Assembly (NCBI GenBank): GCA_016721435.1
Contig: JADKIC010000020.1
Span: 1-64,000 of the forward strand
From: Bacteroidota bacterium
GTDB taxonomy: Bacteria; Bacteroidota; Bacteroidia; AKYH767-A; OLB10
DNA: 64,000 nucleotides
Direction: 5' to 3'
Part shown: positions 33,368 to 42,723 of the stretch, one piece after another
How the letters are laid out: every line of letters starts with the position of its first letter
How positions within the stretch are numbered: position 1 is the first letter of the stretch
Made by a program: the position numbers and the translations under genes
Notes under the pieces: generated by a model
The model's database searches: none
Seen by the model: only the letters and a program-made list of their open reading frames with translations
Told to the model about the DNA's origin: nothing

Positions 33368-34120
33368 CTAATTCCTGAAGCGTTTATCTCTTAAATAAAA
33401 GCGAGTTCCCGGGTGAGTTGCTCTGATGGTCCTGCCATTTTCTTCGATGAGAGCAGCACCACTGGCATCTACTGACTTTAATACCCCATAAAACAACCCC
33501 TCTCCTTTAATAAAAAGAGCCCGCTCTCCCCTCTTAAATAAATAATGACTGTAATGCTCTTCCATCGTTTCTGATTCGCCGGCAATAATTTGACAATAGG
33601 CCTTCCAAACCTCCCTGAATAATTCTACTGCTTCAGTTTCCGGATCAAAATTCTTTCCGGTAATAATTTTCAAAGAGGTTGCAGGTGTTTCAAACTCTCG
33701 GGTAAAATCATTTTGGTTCAGATTGACGCCTATTCCCGCAACTACTGACGACACCATTTCCCCGCGGATGACATTCTCTATCAGTATCCCGGCAACTTTC
33801 TTTTCTGCTATCAGGATATCATTTGGCCATTTAATCCGAACATCTTTGTCAGTCTTTGAGTCGATATACCAGGCCACACCAACAGCTACAGCTTTGTTCA
33901 AAATATACTGCTTTTCAACAGTCCAATCCTTGGGTTTTAACAGAATAGAAACGTAAAGGCCAAAGCCCGGCTTGCTTTCCCAGTCACTTCCCCTCTGACC
34001 TTTACCCTTGCTTTGCTCCAGACTCAGGACAATAGTTCCCTCCTCAGCCAGGCCCTTTTCAGAGAGTTCTTGTAAATAATTGTTAGTAGAATCAACAGAA
34101 GTAAGTAGGATCAGGTTCAT
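33368..34120 (-). CDS. birA: Biotin--[acetyl-CoA-carboxylase] ligase
   Basis: Activates biotin with ATP and attaches it to carboxyl carrier proteins. An intact 250-residue protein: DSTNNYLQEL, QSKGKGQRGSDWESKPGFGL (biotin-loop equivalent of GRGRRGRxW), RIKWPNDILIAEKKVAGILI (catalytic Lys and conserved WPND) and a C-terminal SH3-like part. There is no N-terminal helix-turn-helix, so it is a monofunctional ligase, not a repressor. It is divergent from rsfS, with about 54 bp between the starts. Confidence 0.93.
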   Translation of the reverse strand: MNLILLTSVDSTNNYLQELSEKGLAEEGTIVLSLEQSKGKGQRGSDWESKPGFGLYVSILLKPKDWTVEKQYILNKAVAVGVAWYIDSKTDKDVRIKWPNDILIAEKKVAGILIENVIRGEMVSSVVAGIGVNLNQNDFTREFETPATSLKIITGKNFDPETEAVELFREVWKAYCQIIAGESETMEEHYSHYLFKRGERALFIKGEGLFYGVLKSVDASGAALIEENGRTIRATHPGTRFYLRDKRFRN

Positions 34121-34138
34121 ATCGGGCGTAAAATTGAG

Positions 34139-34146
34139 TAATTTTG
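34139..34146 (+). promoter_or_regulatory. rsfS promoter -7 element (TAATTTTG)
   Basis: TAATTTTGTGG 29 bases before the rsfS ATG at 34175, in the intergenic space shared with divergent birA. Confidence 0.45.
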
Positions 34147-34174
34147 TGGCACCAAGTACAGGAATTCATAAAGA

Positions 34175-34565
34175 ATGGTAAAAAGTGCCAGGGTAGCCCT
34201 GAAATTAGAGAAAAACGCAGTAGATCTTTTATCAGAGGCTATCATCAAAGGTTTGCTTGAGAAAAAAGGGAAGGAAATTGTACTGATGGATTTAAGAGGT
34301 TTAAGTGGGCGGTAACTGATTTCTTTATTGTTTGCCAGGGTGATTCTTCCACTCAAGTAGAGGCTTTGAGCAGGTCGGTGGAGGAAGTTGTAGAAAGAGA
34401 ATGTGGAGATTTTCCGGCACATATTGAAGGAAAAACAATGCACAGTGGGTCTTAATCGACTATATCACCGTAATCGTGCATATCTTTCAACCGGAACAAC
34501 GTGACTATTATGGAATCGAAAAGTTGTGGGCTGATGCCGAAATAAGAATCATATCAGGTAACTAA
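34175..34565 (+). CDS. rsfS: Ribosomal silencing factor RsfS (frameshifted)
   Basis: Binds L14 on the 50S subunit and blocks joining with 30S during starvation. Reading from ATG 34175: MVKSARVALKLEKNAVDLLS and IVLMDLRGLS; after a shift near 34300, AVTDFFIVCQGDSSTQVEAL (the conserved DxFVIxxGxS block) and PAHIEGK; after another near 34452, VLIDYITVIVHIFQPEQRDY and YGIEKLWADAE, ending at TAA 34563-34565. Joined length is about 130 residues, normal for the family. Because of the breaks no single frame shows the gene. ftsH follows after 59 bp, a frequent Bacteroidota neighbour. Confidence 0.88.
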
Positions 34566-34624
34566 TCTTAACTTCAAGTGTTTAAGCTTAATTACCCAAA
34601 CATTATTTGAACAGAAAACATAAG

Positions 34625-36688
34625 ATGTCTGAGCAATCGCAAAAAGAAGAAAAAAATAAAACAGGCAGTAATTTCACTAAACCGAAACCGCCTCGATTCA
34701 ACTTCAACCTATACTGGATTTATGCATTAGTGCTATTTGTTATCATTATTATCAACTCATTCGACTTTGGTAATCACGCCAGAGAAGCGACATGGTCTCA
34801 ATTTTCTACCTGGATCAGGAGCGGAGATGTTGATAAAGTAGTAGTGGTCAATAAGGAAGTTGTTAATGTCTTTATTAAAAAGACAAGTCTCGCAAAGCCC
34901 GAGTTTAAAACAGTCGCAAAAAAAGCTTTCGGGAACGGTCTGAATGAAGGTCCGCATTTCGCCTTTACCATCGGTGATGTAGGTAGTTTTAAGAAAGATC
35001 TTGATGATGTACAAAAGGATTTGCCTGAAGCAAATCGGGTAAATATTATTTACAACAATAATGATCGTAGCTACTGGGATGTATTGAGCTGGATTTTCCC
35101 TTTTATACTACTGATCGGTATATATATGTTTTTTATGCGGAGGATGGGCTCCGGGCCGGGAGGAAGTCAGATTTTTAATATTGGTAAATCGAAGGCAACT
35201 TTATTCGATAAGGATTTACATGTAAAAGTTACATTTAATGACGTTGCCGGTCTGGAAGAAGCCAAAATAGAGGTGATGGAAATTGTTGATTTCCTTAAAA
35301 CTCCTAAGAAATACACCCAACTGGGAGGTAAAATTCCAAGAGGCGCACTCTTAGTAGGTCCTCCGGGAACAGGTAAAACACTTTTGGCGAAGGCCGTTGC
35401 CGGTGAAGCACAAGTACCTTTCTTTTCGCTGTCAGGTTCTGATTTCGTGGAGATGTTTGTGGGAGTGGGCGCCAGTCGTGTGCGTGACCTTTTCCGTCAG
35501 GCGAAGGAGAAAGCCCCCAGTATTATCTTTATTGATGAGATAGATGCCATCGGAAGAGCAAGAGGAAAACAACCTTCTTTTAGCGCCAATGATGAGCGTG
35601 AGAGTACTTTGAACCAGTTGTTGACAGAGATGGATGGGTTTGGATCCAATTCAGGTGTCATCATTTTAGCAGCAACCAACCGTGCTGATATTTTGGATAG
35701 GGCATTGCTTCGTCCGGGGCGTTTCGACAGACAGATTTATGTTGAACTTCCTGATCTGAATGGCAGAAAGGAAATATTTAAAGTACATGCTAAACCACTG
35801 AAACTGGATCCGGGTCTGGATCTTGATTTCCTGGCCAAGCAAACTCCGGGATTCTCCGGTGCAGATATTGCCAACCTTTGCAATGAAGCGGCATTGATTG
35901 CAGCAAGACACAATAAAACCTCCATAGGTCATCAGGATTTCCTGGATGCCGTAGATCGTATTGTGGGTGGACTGGAGAAGAAAAATAAAATCATCTCCGT
36001 ACATGAAAAGAAAGTGATCGCTTATCATGAATCAGGACATGCAGCTGTGAGCTGGTTGCTACAACATACTGCTCCATTGGTAAAAGTCACTATTGTTCCC
36101 AGAGGTAACTCCTTGGGAGCGGCATGGTATCTGCCTGAAGAAAGACAAATTACCACCAAGGAGCAAATCATGGATGAAATTTGTGCTGCTCTAGGTGGAC
36201 GTGCTGCGGAAGCTGTAACTTTTGGTTCCATTTCAACAGGTGCTTTGAGCGATCTGGAAAAAATTACCAAACAGGCGTATGCTACTGTAGCAGGTTTCGG
36301 ACTTAATGAAGAGTTGGGCAATATCAGCTACTACGATTCTTCAGGAAATGCTGACTATTCTTTTACCAAACCATACAGTGAAAAGACGGCTGAATTGATA
36401 GATTCAGAAGTAAAGAAAATGATTGACGAAGCCTATGTTCGTACTGTTGATTTACTTCGGGCGAACAAGTCTAAATTGGATGCATTGGCAACACGATTAT
36501 TAGAAAAAGAGGTCATCTACAAGGAAGATCTGGAGAAAATTTTCGGAAAACGAATCTGGGATAAAGAGGACAACGATAAACTCGTAAATGCCCTTCCATC
36601 TAATGGAAGTACAACAAGTACACCTCCATCGCCAACCCCTTCAGAGGAAAATATTGCAAAAACAGGAAGTACTACTGAAACTGTTTAA
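34625..36688 (+). CDS. ftsH: ATP-dependent zinc metalloprotease FtsH
   Basis: A membrane-anchored AAA+ protease that degrades misfolded membrane proteins and regulators. Intact, 687 residues from ATG 34625 (an in-frame start six codons upstream is also possible). TM1 is about 29-45 and TM2 about 155-171, with a periplasmic domain between. Walker A GPPGTGKT is near 245, Walker B FIDEIDAIG near 300, and the second region of homology ATNRADILDRALLRPGRFDR. The zinc site HESGH is near 468. The Ser/Thr/Pro-rich C-terminal tail is typical of the phylum. It is followed after 3 bp by the LUD-domain gene, implying one operon to cdsA. Confidence 0.97.
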   Translation: MSEQSQKEEKNKTGSNFTKPKPPRFNFNLYWIYALVLFVIIIINSFDFGNHAREATWSQFSTWIRSGDVDKVVVVNKEVVNVFIKKTSLAKPEFKTVAKKAFGNGLNEGPHFAFTIGDVGSFKKDLDDVQKDLPEANRVNIIYNNNDRSYWDVLSWIFPFILLIGIYMFFMRRMGSGPGGSQIFNIGKSKATLFDKDLHVKVTFNDVAGLEEAKIEVMEIVDFLKTPKKYTQLGGKIPRGALLVGPPGTGKTLLAKAVAGEAQVPFFSLSGSDFVEMFVGVGASRVRDLFRQAKEKAPSIIFIDEIDAIGRARGKQPSFSANDERESTLNQLLTEMDGFGSNSGVIILAATNRADILDRALLRPGRFDRQIYVELPDLNGRKEIFKVHAKPLKLDPGLDLDFLAKQTPGFSGADIANLCNEAALIAARHNKTSIGHQDFLDAVDRIVGGLEKKNKIISVHEKKVIAYHESGHAAVSWLLQHTAPLVKVTIVPRGNSLGAAWYLPEERQITTKEQIMDEICAALGGRAAEAVTFGSISTGALSDLEKITKQAYATVAGFGLNEELGNISYYDSSGNADYSFTKPYSEKTAELIDSEVKKMIDEAYVRTVDLLRANKSKLDALATRLLEKEVIYKEDLEKIFGKRIWDKEDNDKLVNALPSNGSTTSTPPSPTPSEENIAKTGSTTETV

Positions 36689-36691
36689 ACA

Positions 36692-37333
36692 ATGGACGAG
36701 AGTACTAATCGGGAAAAAGTACTGAAAAAAATCCGTACAGCTCTTCTGGCGAAGACGGACAACCCCTATCCCAAAGTTTCCTTCGATAGCAACGTTTACA
36801 AAACTACAGATGAAGACTTGCTACTTGTATTTGCTGAAAAAGCCGAAGCGGCAGGAGCAAAATTTTTCCTGATTGAAAACGAATTGGAGTTCATGGAAGC
36901 GTTGGTGAATCTAGGCGCGCAATACAAGTGGAAGAACATTGTTTGTGTAGAGGATGGCCTGAGCAACCTCTTAACAGAATGTGAATTACCTCATCACATC
37001 AGCACTGACCATACGGACATCATTGACGTGGCCGTTAGTACTTGCGAATGCATGATTGCCAGAACAGGAAGCATAGTGATCTCTTCTAAAGTGCAATCCA
37101 GAAATGCACCGGCCTATACTCCTATTCATATTATCCTTGGCAAATCCAGTCAGATCACACAGGACCTGAAAGATGCTATCAGTTGGATTCGTTATAAATA
37201 TCCCAAGCTCCCTTCTTCTGTCAACATCATCACCGGCCCCGGACGTACTGCTGACATTGAAGGAAAGGCAATCATCGGAGCTCATGGTCCCAAACAAGTT
37301 TATGTCTTCGTAATTGATGACAGGGAAATCTAA
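36692..37333 (+). CDS. LUD domain protein (LutC/YkgG family)
   Basis: An intact 213-residue protein. The C-terminal half carries the LUD pattern ARTGSIVISSKVQSRNAP, HIILGKSSQI and ITGPGRTADIEGKAIIGAHG. LUD proteins act with LutA and LutB in lactate oxidation, but neither partner is present. In many Bacteroidota a lone LUD gene sits between ftsH and cdsA as here, so its role may differ from lactate use. The start is 3 bp after the ftsH stop; the stop overlaps the next small gene. Confidence 0.85.
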   Translation: MDESTNREKVLKKIRTALLAKTDNPYPKVSFDSNVYKTTDEDLLLVFAEKAEAAGAKFFLIENELEFMEALVNLGAQYKWKNIVCVEDGLSNLLTECELPHHISTDHTDIIDVAVSTCECMIARTGSIVISSKVQSRNAPAYTPIHIILGKSSQITQDLKDAISWIRYKYPKLPSSVNIITGPGRTADIEGKAIIGAHGPKQVYVFVIDDREI

Positions 37334-37544
37334 TCAGTCAGAACCCGGCTTTGCACTCCTGTTTGCAAGCACCAAACCCTTAGAGGTGGAAGCTGCTATT
37401 TCTTATCTTGATGAGGAAGGGATTCATTCTTTTAAGATTAACAAGAAAGATTCATCCTACATATTTGGGGAGATTGAATTCTAAGTGGAAGAGGATCTGT
37501 TAACACGGGCGCAAATGATTCTTACGGAAAATAACTTGTTGTGA
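37317..37544 (+). CDS. Small DUF2007-like protein (in-frame TAA)
   Basis: ATG 37317 lies inside the end of the LUD gene. The frame reads FALLFASTKPLEVEAAISYL, then FKINKKDSSYIFGEIEF, a TAA at 37482-37484, and then VEEDLLTRAQMILTENNLL to TGA 37542-37544. The KKDSSY segment and the overall length (about 75 residues) match DUF2007, a putative small signal-transducing domain. The final TGA overlaps the GTG start of cdsA (GTGA), as expected for an intact operon gene, so the internal TAA probably reflects an error. Without read-through the protein would have 55 residues. Confidence 0.65.
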
Positions 37545-38350
37545 ATAATTTCTGGCAACGTATTTTAACCGGCGCTGTTTTCACAGGAAGTATTGTTGCA
37601 GCTATATGGTGGGGACCACTTCCATTTGTCCTTCTTTTCCTGCTAGCTGCATTGCTAAGTCTTAACGAATTTTACTCATTGTTGCAGAATGAAGGTCTGG
37701 AGATCAACCGTCAATTTGGAATGTTTTGTGGTCTTTTAATGTACCTCATGATCGCCATGCGTTCTTATTGGCCGACAGCATATAATTGGGAGGTCCTGAT
37801 TTTCCCTTTACTCACCACGATACTCTTTGTTGAATTATATCGAAAAAAAGCAAACCCATTCGGCAATATAGCTTACACCCTACTCGGCATCCTCTATACC
37901 GTTTTGCCATTCGCTTTCTTAATGAATATCTCTGTATTTAGCGGAGACTATGATCGTGGAATACTATTGGGGTATTTCTTCTTACTATGGAGCAGTGATA
38001 GTTTTGCCTATGTATTCGGAAACTTATTCGGTAAGCACCGTCTGTTTGAAAGGATCTCTCCTAAAAAATCATGGGAAGGCAGTATCGGAGGGGGAATAAG
38101 TACACTAGGTGTGGCGCATTTGCTGAGTATCTATCAGCCACAACTCCCCTGGCTTCATTGGATGATCATCGGGTTGATAATTATTGTTACAGGTACATTG
38201 GGAGACCTGGTCGAATCATTGCTTAAACGCAGTCTCCATGTGAAAGATTCCGGATCCATTTTACCGGGTCACGGTGGATTATTAGACCGATTTGATGCCC
38301 TCTTTCTAAGCACTCCTTTTGTGTGGGCCTTTCTGGAAATAGTTGGTTAA
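37541..38350 (+). CDS. cdsA: Phosphatidate cytidylyltransferase
   Basis: Makes CDP-diacylglycerol from phosphatidic acid and CTP at the inner membrane, the branch point for phospholipids. Intact, 269 residues, starting at GTG 37541. About seven to eight hydrophobic helices. The C-terminal CDS signature is clear: SPKKSWEGSIGGG, GDLVESLLKRSLHVKDSG and LPGHGGLLDRFDALF. It is last in the tight ftsH-LUD-DUF2007-cdsA run; a patatin-like phospholipase follows after 79 bp, so lipid metabolism links the two. Confidence 0.95.
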   Translation: MNNFWQRILTGAVFTGSIVAAIWWGPLPFVLLFLLAALLSLNEFYSLLQNEGLEINRQFGMFCGLLMYLMIAMRSYWPTAYNWEVLIFPLLTTILFVELYRKKANPFGNIAYTLLGILYTVLPFAFLMNISVFSGDYDRGILLGYFFLLWSSDSFAYVFGNLFGKHRLFERISPKKSWEGSIGGGISTLGVAHLLSIYQPQLPWLHWMIIGLIIIVTGTLGDLVESLLKRSLHVKDSGSILPGHGGLLDRFDALFLSTPFVWAFLEIVG

Positions 38351-38429
38351 TAATTGCTGTAAAGATTTGATATTAATTCCAACATTTTCTCGTTCTAAGC
38401 GTATACTTTAGTCAGGTCGACTACGAACT

Positions 38430-40733
38430 ATGAACCTTCACCGGTACGCTTCCAGATTATTTTATTCCTTTCCGGTACAGCTGATGATTCTTCATTTTAA
38501 GAAGAACCAGGTGATCATGTTATTCTGGTTGTTACTGTTTGGGTTTATTACAGAATCGATCGCATCCCGATTTGGAATTCCTTACCTCTTCCTTGATCCG
38601 GAATACATGGGTCATGTGGGCTTAAGGGCTTTCTTTATTATGGGATTAAGTCTGGGGGCCTTCATCATGGCTTTCAATATTTCAAGTTTTATCCTGAATA
38701 GTTTCCGTTTTCCGTTTTTAGCAACGCTTTCGAGAACATTTGTAAAATATGCTCACAATAATTGCATTATCCCCGGACTCTTCATAATGGTATATTGTAT
38801 TATGATTTTTCAATTTCAATCCGTCAATCAGTTGAAGTCAGTGGGAGAAGTTTTGCTTAGTATTTTAGTATTTCTCTTTGGCATCATGCTGGTGATTCTG
38901 GTCACACTTCGTTATTTCATGATGACGAATAAAGATATTTATAAGCTTTTCGGAATTACGCATGCGGATAAAGATGAAAGCCCGATTGTTCGCCCTTTAA
39001 CCGGAATACCCAGAAAAAACACCTGGAGAGTAGATACCTACATGGTATTTCCTGCCAAATTTAAAATTGTGCGGGACACTCGACATTATAAACGCTACAT
39101 GCTGGAACAGGTGTTCAAACAGAACCATGTGAATGCAGCGGTGGTGGAGATTGTGGTATTTGCTACGTTTATTATGTTGGGTTTATTCCGGGATTTTCCA
39201 TTTTTTAAAATTCCTGCAGGAGCCAGTGTCATTTTATTGCTCACGATGTTTATTATGTTGAGTGGTGTCTTTCGTTACTGGTTGCGATCCTGGGCGAATA
39301 CTGCATTGATCCTCGTCTTTTTATTTCTTAATTTCCTTTCGCAATTTGAACTTTTTAATCCGCGTACAAAGGCCTATGGAATTGATTATACTAAATCAAC
39401 CCCGGCCTATAATCGCGAATCACTAGAAGGACAGGTAAATGATAGTTTACTCACGCATGATAAACGAAACACCATTGCCATACTTGAAAAATGGAAAGCA
39501 CGATGGACAGGAAGAGGTGTAGAGAAACCAAAAATAGTTTTACTGAATGTTAGCGGTGGCGGATTAAGATCCTGCGTTTTTACATTTAGAAGTCTCCAGC
39601 TAATAGATAGTGTTTACGGAGGAGAATTATTACATCATACGGCATTCGCTACAGGATCTTCAGGAGGTATGATCAGTCTATGTTATTATCGCGAACTATT
39701 TCTCAACCACCGTGATTCTCTTATGCGCGCGGATCAGGACATCAACAACCGCTACCTTAAAAATATGGGTAAGGATTTGCTGAATTCACTCGTCTTTAGT
39801 GCGACTGTTGCAGATATCTTCCTCAACAATCAGCAGTTTAAAGATGGCTCCTATTTTTATACGAAGGATCGTGCATGGGCCTGGGAGGAGCAACTCCTTG
39901 AGAATACCGGGAATGTATTAAACAGACGTTTGAGTGATTATGATCAGGCCGAAAAGGCAGCAGAAATCCCGTTGCTGGTGATAAGTCCAACGATTATCAA
40001 CGATGGACGCGCATTACATATTTCATCACAACCTGTATCCTACCTGCTGCAAAACGAACATTTAAATGAATCCGGCATACAACCTGCTGCTAACGGTGTG
40101 GAGTTCCGAAGATTTTTCAAAGAGAACAATTCCGGCAACCTAAAACTGACAAGTGCACTACGCATGAATTCTGCCTTTCCGTATGTGATGCCGGCTATCT
40201 CTCTTCCGAGTTCACCAACAATTGAGGTAATGGATGCCGGTATCCGGGACAACTACGGTATTATGAATTCCATTCAATTCCTTCACACTTTTCGCGATTG
40301 GATTGACGAAAACACATCAGGCGTCGTTTTCCTCCAGATTCGGGACACGTACAAACATCTTAAAGTTGAAGATAACTCGATTAAATCTCTGGTTGAAAAA
40401 CTCATGACACCTATGCGCAATGTATCCGGAAATTTCCTGATCATGCAAGATTATAGTTTCGACCGGTATTTACAACATGCCAGAAGTTGGATGAAAGTGC
40501 CCATGGATGTAGTTATTTTCCAAATGCCGGAAACAGAAGATCGGGTATCATTAAGCTGGCATCTCACTGAAAGAGAAAAATTGTTTTTAAGAGATGCCAC
40601 ACAAAACATTGAAAACAAGAATGCTCTGGAGCGCCTGATGCATTTATTACCTGTTGACTCTAATAAGCCGACAGCGATAGCAGGGCCTGTTCAAAGCGGT
40701 GCTTCGGTAAAAAATTCCATTCTAAAGCATTAG
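38430..40733 (+). CDS. Membrane protein with C-terminal patatin-like phospholipase domain
   Basis: 767 residues. The first 330 hold about eight hydrophobic segments in two groups, unusual for patatins. The lipase domain starts near residue 365: NVSGGGLRSC (oxyanion Gly-rich loop), ATGSSGGMISL (nucleophile elbow GxSxG) and DAGIRDNYG (catalytic Asp). It would hydrolyse acyl lipids, probably on the cytoplasmic face. The 3' end overlaps the convergent E1 gene by 74 bp. The E1 end is family-typical, so the last 25 residues here may come from a frame error. Confidence 0.82.
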   Translation: MNLHRYASRLFYSFPVQLMILHFKKNQVIMLFWLLLFGFITESIASRFGIPYLFLDPEYMGHVGLRAFFIMGLSLGAFIMAFNISSFILNSFRFPFLATLSRTFVKYAHNNCIIPGLFIMVYCIMIFQFQSVNQLKSVGEVLLSILVFLFGIMLVILVTLRYFMMTNKDIYKLFGITHADKDESPIVRPLTGIPRKNTWRVDTYMVFPAKFKIVRDTRHYKRYMLEQVFKQNHVNAAVVEIVVFATFIMLGLFRDFPFFKIPAGASVILLLTMFIMLSGVFRYWLRSWANTALILVFLFLNFLSQFELFNPRTKAYGIDYTKSTPAYNRESLEGQVNDSLLTHDKRNTIAILEKWKARWTGRGVEKPKIVLLNVSGGGLRSCVFTFRSLQLIDSVYGGELLHHTAFATGSSGGMISLCYYRELFLNHRDSLMRADQDINNRYLKNMGKDLLNSLVFSATVADIFLNNQQFKDGSYFYTKDRAWAWEEQLLENTGNVLNRRLSDYDQAEKAAEIPLLVISPTIINDGRALHISSQPVSYLLQNEHLNESGIQPAANGVEFRRFFKENNSGNLKLTSALRMNSAFPYVMPAISLPSSPTIEVMDAGIRDNYGIMNSIQFLHTFRDWIDENTSGVVFLQIRDTYKHLKVEDNSIKSLVEKLMTPMRNVSGNFLIMQDYSFDRYLQHARSWMKVPMDVVIFQMPETEDRVSLSWHLTEREKLFLRDATQNIENKNALERLMHLLPVDSNKPTAIAGPVQSGASVKNSILKH

Positions 40734-42723
40734 ACATAGGCACAGCAGTATCCAGTGCAGCAATTCTTACAGGGGCTGCATCAAGATATTGAAAACACTT
40801 TTCGGCTATCCTTGCCGTTATCTCCCCTCCTATTCCACCGGTCATTGTATCTTCATGCATCATCAACACTTTTCCTGTTCTCTTTACAGAATCCAGTACG
40901 GTCTTTTCATCCCAGGGAAGCAAGGTACGTAAATCAATCAGGTCGGCAGAAATATGTTTATGCTTATCTAGTATTTCCATCGCCCAATGCACGCCTAAAC
41001 CATAGGTAACAATAGTGAGGTCATTTCCTTCACGCACCACTTTTGCTTTACCAATTTCTGTGGTGAAGTAATCATCATGCACATCGCCGCTAATACTTCT
41101 GTATAGCGCTTTATGTTCGAAGTACATCACCGGATTTGGATCTTCAATAGCTGCCGCCAGCAAACCTTTGGCATCATCAGGAAAAGCCGGGTAAACAATT
41201 TTCAGTCCGGGTACGTGAAAAAACCAGGCCTCCGTAGATTGTGAATGAAAAGGCCCTGCACCGACAGCAGCACCGGTAGGCATTCGAATCACGACATCTG
41301 CATGTTGTCCCCATCGGTAATGCGTTTTCGCCAGATTATTTACAATCTGATTAAATCCACAGGTTACAAAATCGGCGAACTGCATCTCCACAATAGACTT
41401 ACAGTTATTGATACTGAGACCCAATCCGGTTCCTACGATAGCAGATTCACAGAGTGGTGTATTGCGAACCCTCATCTTTCCAAATTGCTCTACAAAGCCC
41501 TGTGTCGCTTTAAAGGCACCACCGTATTCTGCGATATCCTGCCCCATGATTACCAGGTTTGGATGGCGCTCCATCGCTTGCTTCATCGCATCTGTGATGG
41601 CATCTAAAAAACGTTTTTCTGTTTTGGTGGAGGAAACCGGTCGAATCGTTTCTTTAGAAGAAGGAGCATACATATCGGCCAATTCTCTTTCATCATTGGG
41701 CTCGACATCCTTTTCTGAAGATGAAATTTCAAGTCCGAGTTCAATTTCTTCCTTGATAGCTGCACGGACCATCTTAACAAAGTCCTCATCAATCACCCCT
41801 TCACTTAGAAGAAACTCTTCATAATTGCGAATCGGGTCCTTTTTTCCCCACATTTCAAACAATTCCTGAGGAACATATTTAGTTCCGGAAGCTTCTTCAT
41901 GACCTCTCATACGAAAAGTCATACATTCTAATAAAACCGGACGAGGTTTCTCCCGCATGGAAGATGCAAGTTGATTCACAGTATTATAAACTTCAAGTAT
42001 ATTATTTCCATCCACCTGAACGCCTTCCATTCCGTATCCTATGGCTTTATCAATAAATTGCTTGCAACGGAATTGTTCACTGCTGGGAGTACTCAATCCA
42101 TATCCATTATTTTCAATGATAAAAATAACCGGTAAATCCCATACAGCCGCCACATTGATACTCTCATGAAAATCGCCTTCGCTGGTAGCTCCATCTCCTG
42201 TAAAAACAGCAGTGACATGAGGGTTGCCCTTTAGCAGATTTCCCAATGCAATACCATCCGCAACACCCATCTGAGGACCTAAATGAGAAATCATTCCCAC
42301 AATATGAAATTCCTGTGTGCCCATGTGGAAGGAACGATCACGGCCTTTTGTAAATCCACCGGGCTTACCTGCGAATTGCGAAAACAAGCGATTCAAGGGA
42401 ATGCCTCGCACCGTGAACACACCCAGATTTCGATGCATAGGTAAAATATACTCGTCACGATGCAAAGCCATCGCGGTCCCAACGGAAATAGCTTCCTGAC
42501 CTATTCCACTGAACCATTTCGCCAACTTCCCCTGACGGAGGAGCACCAACATCTTCTCCTCGATAATACGGGGTTTAATGAGCGCTTTATAAAGATCAAT
42601 TAAGGTTTCATCGGAAAGTCCTTCCCGATTGTACCTGATAAGGGTGCAGTAGATAACATAGGGCAAATATTGCGGCAAAGGTAGGGCTTTTGCTTCTGTT
42701 AGCCTTATATTTGCAGTATGCAA
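40660..42723 (-). CDS. Fused alpha/beta 2-oxoacid dehydrogenase E1 component
   Basis: Thiamine-diphosphate enzyme that decarboxylates a 2-oxoacid (branched-chain or pyruvate) and passes the acyl group to a lipoyl E2. The alpha part (to about residue 350) has the TPP motif GDGATSEGDFHESINVA and IENN; the beta part from about 385 has IMGQDIAEYGGAF, ATQGF and GRTGKVLMMHED-type residues. Up to the N-terminus it is intact. The first 30 residues from the TTG at 42723 look wrong: a TACCTTTGC promoter box on this strand (42675-42683) falls inside them. Homologous sequence begins at IRYNREGLSDE. The real start may be the ATG near 42660 with one base lost before IRYN. The matching E2 may be the gene at 54277. 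Confidence 0.9.
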   Translation of the reverse strand: MHTANIRLTEAKALPLPQYLPYVIYCTLIRYNREGLSDETLIDLYKALIKPRIIEEKMLVLLRQGKLAKWFSGIGQEAISVGTAMALHRDEYILPMHRNLGVFTVRGIPLNRLFSQFAGKPGGFTKGRDRSFHMGTQEFHIVGMISHLGPQMGVADGIALGNLLKGNPHVTAVFTGDGATSEGDFHESINVAAVWDLPVIFIIENNGYGLSTPSSEQFRCKQFIDKAIGYGMEGVQVDGNNILEVYNTVNQLASSMREKPRPVLLECMTFRMRGHEEASGTKYVPQELFEMWGKKDPIRNYEEFLLSEGVIDEDFVKMVRAAIKEEIELGLEISSSEKDVEPNDERELADMYAPSSKETIRPVSSTKTEKRFLDAITDAMKQAMERHPNLVIMGQDIAEYGGAFKATQGFVEQFGKMRVRNTPLCESAIVGTGLGLSINNCKSIVEMQFADFVTCGFNQIVNNLAKTHYRWGQHADVVIRMPTGAAVGAGPFHSQSTEAWFFHVPGLKIVYPAFPDDAKGLLAAAIEDPNPVMYFEHKALYRSISGDVHDDYFTTEIGKAKVVREGNDLTIVTYGLGVHWAMEILDKHKHISADLIDLRTLLPWDEKTVLDSVKRTGKVLMMHEDTMTGGIGGEITARIAEKCFQYLDAAPVRIAALDTAVPMSNALEWNFLPKHRFEQALLSLSAY
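42675..42683 (-). promoter_or_regulatory. E1 gene promoter -7 element (TACCTTTGC)
   Basis: On the minus strand TACCTTTGC lies about 25 bases before an ATG that is one base out of frame with the E1 coding sequence. It is back to back with the promoter of the small plus-strand gene at 42718. Confidence 0.5.
42706..42714 (+). promoter_or_regulatory. Promoter -7 element of the small Cys-tailed protein gene (TATATTTGC)
   Basis: TATATTTGC ends 3 bases before the ATG at 42718, giving a practically leaderless mRNA. Confidence 0.5.

Noticed and set aside
36692..37333. Lactate utilisation operon
   Set aside because: Only a LutC-like LUD gene is present, without LutA or LutB.
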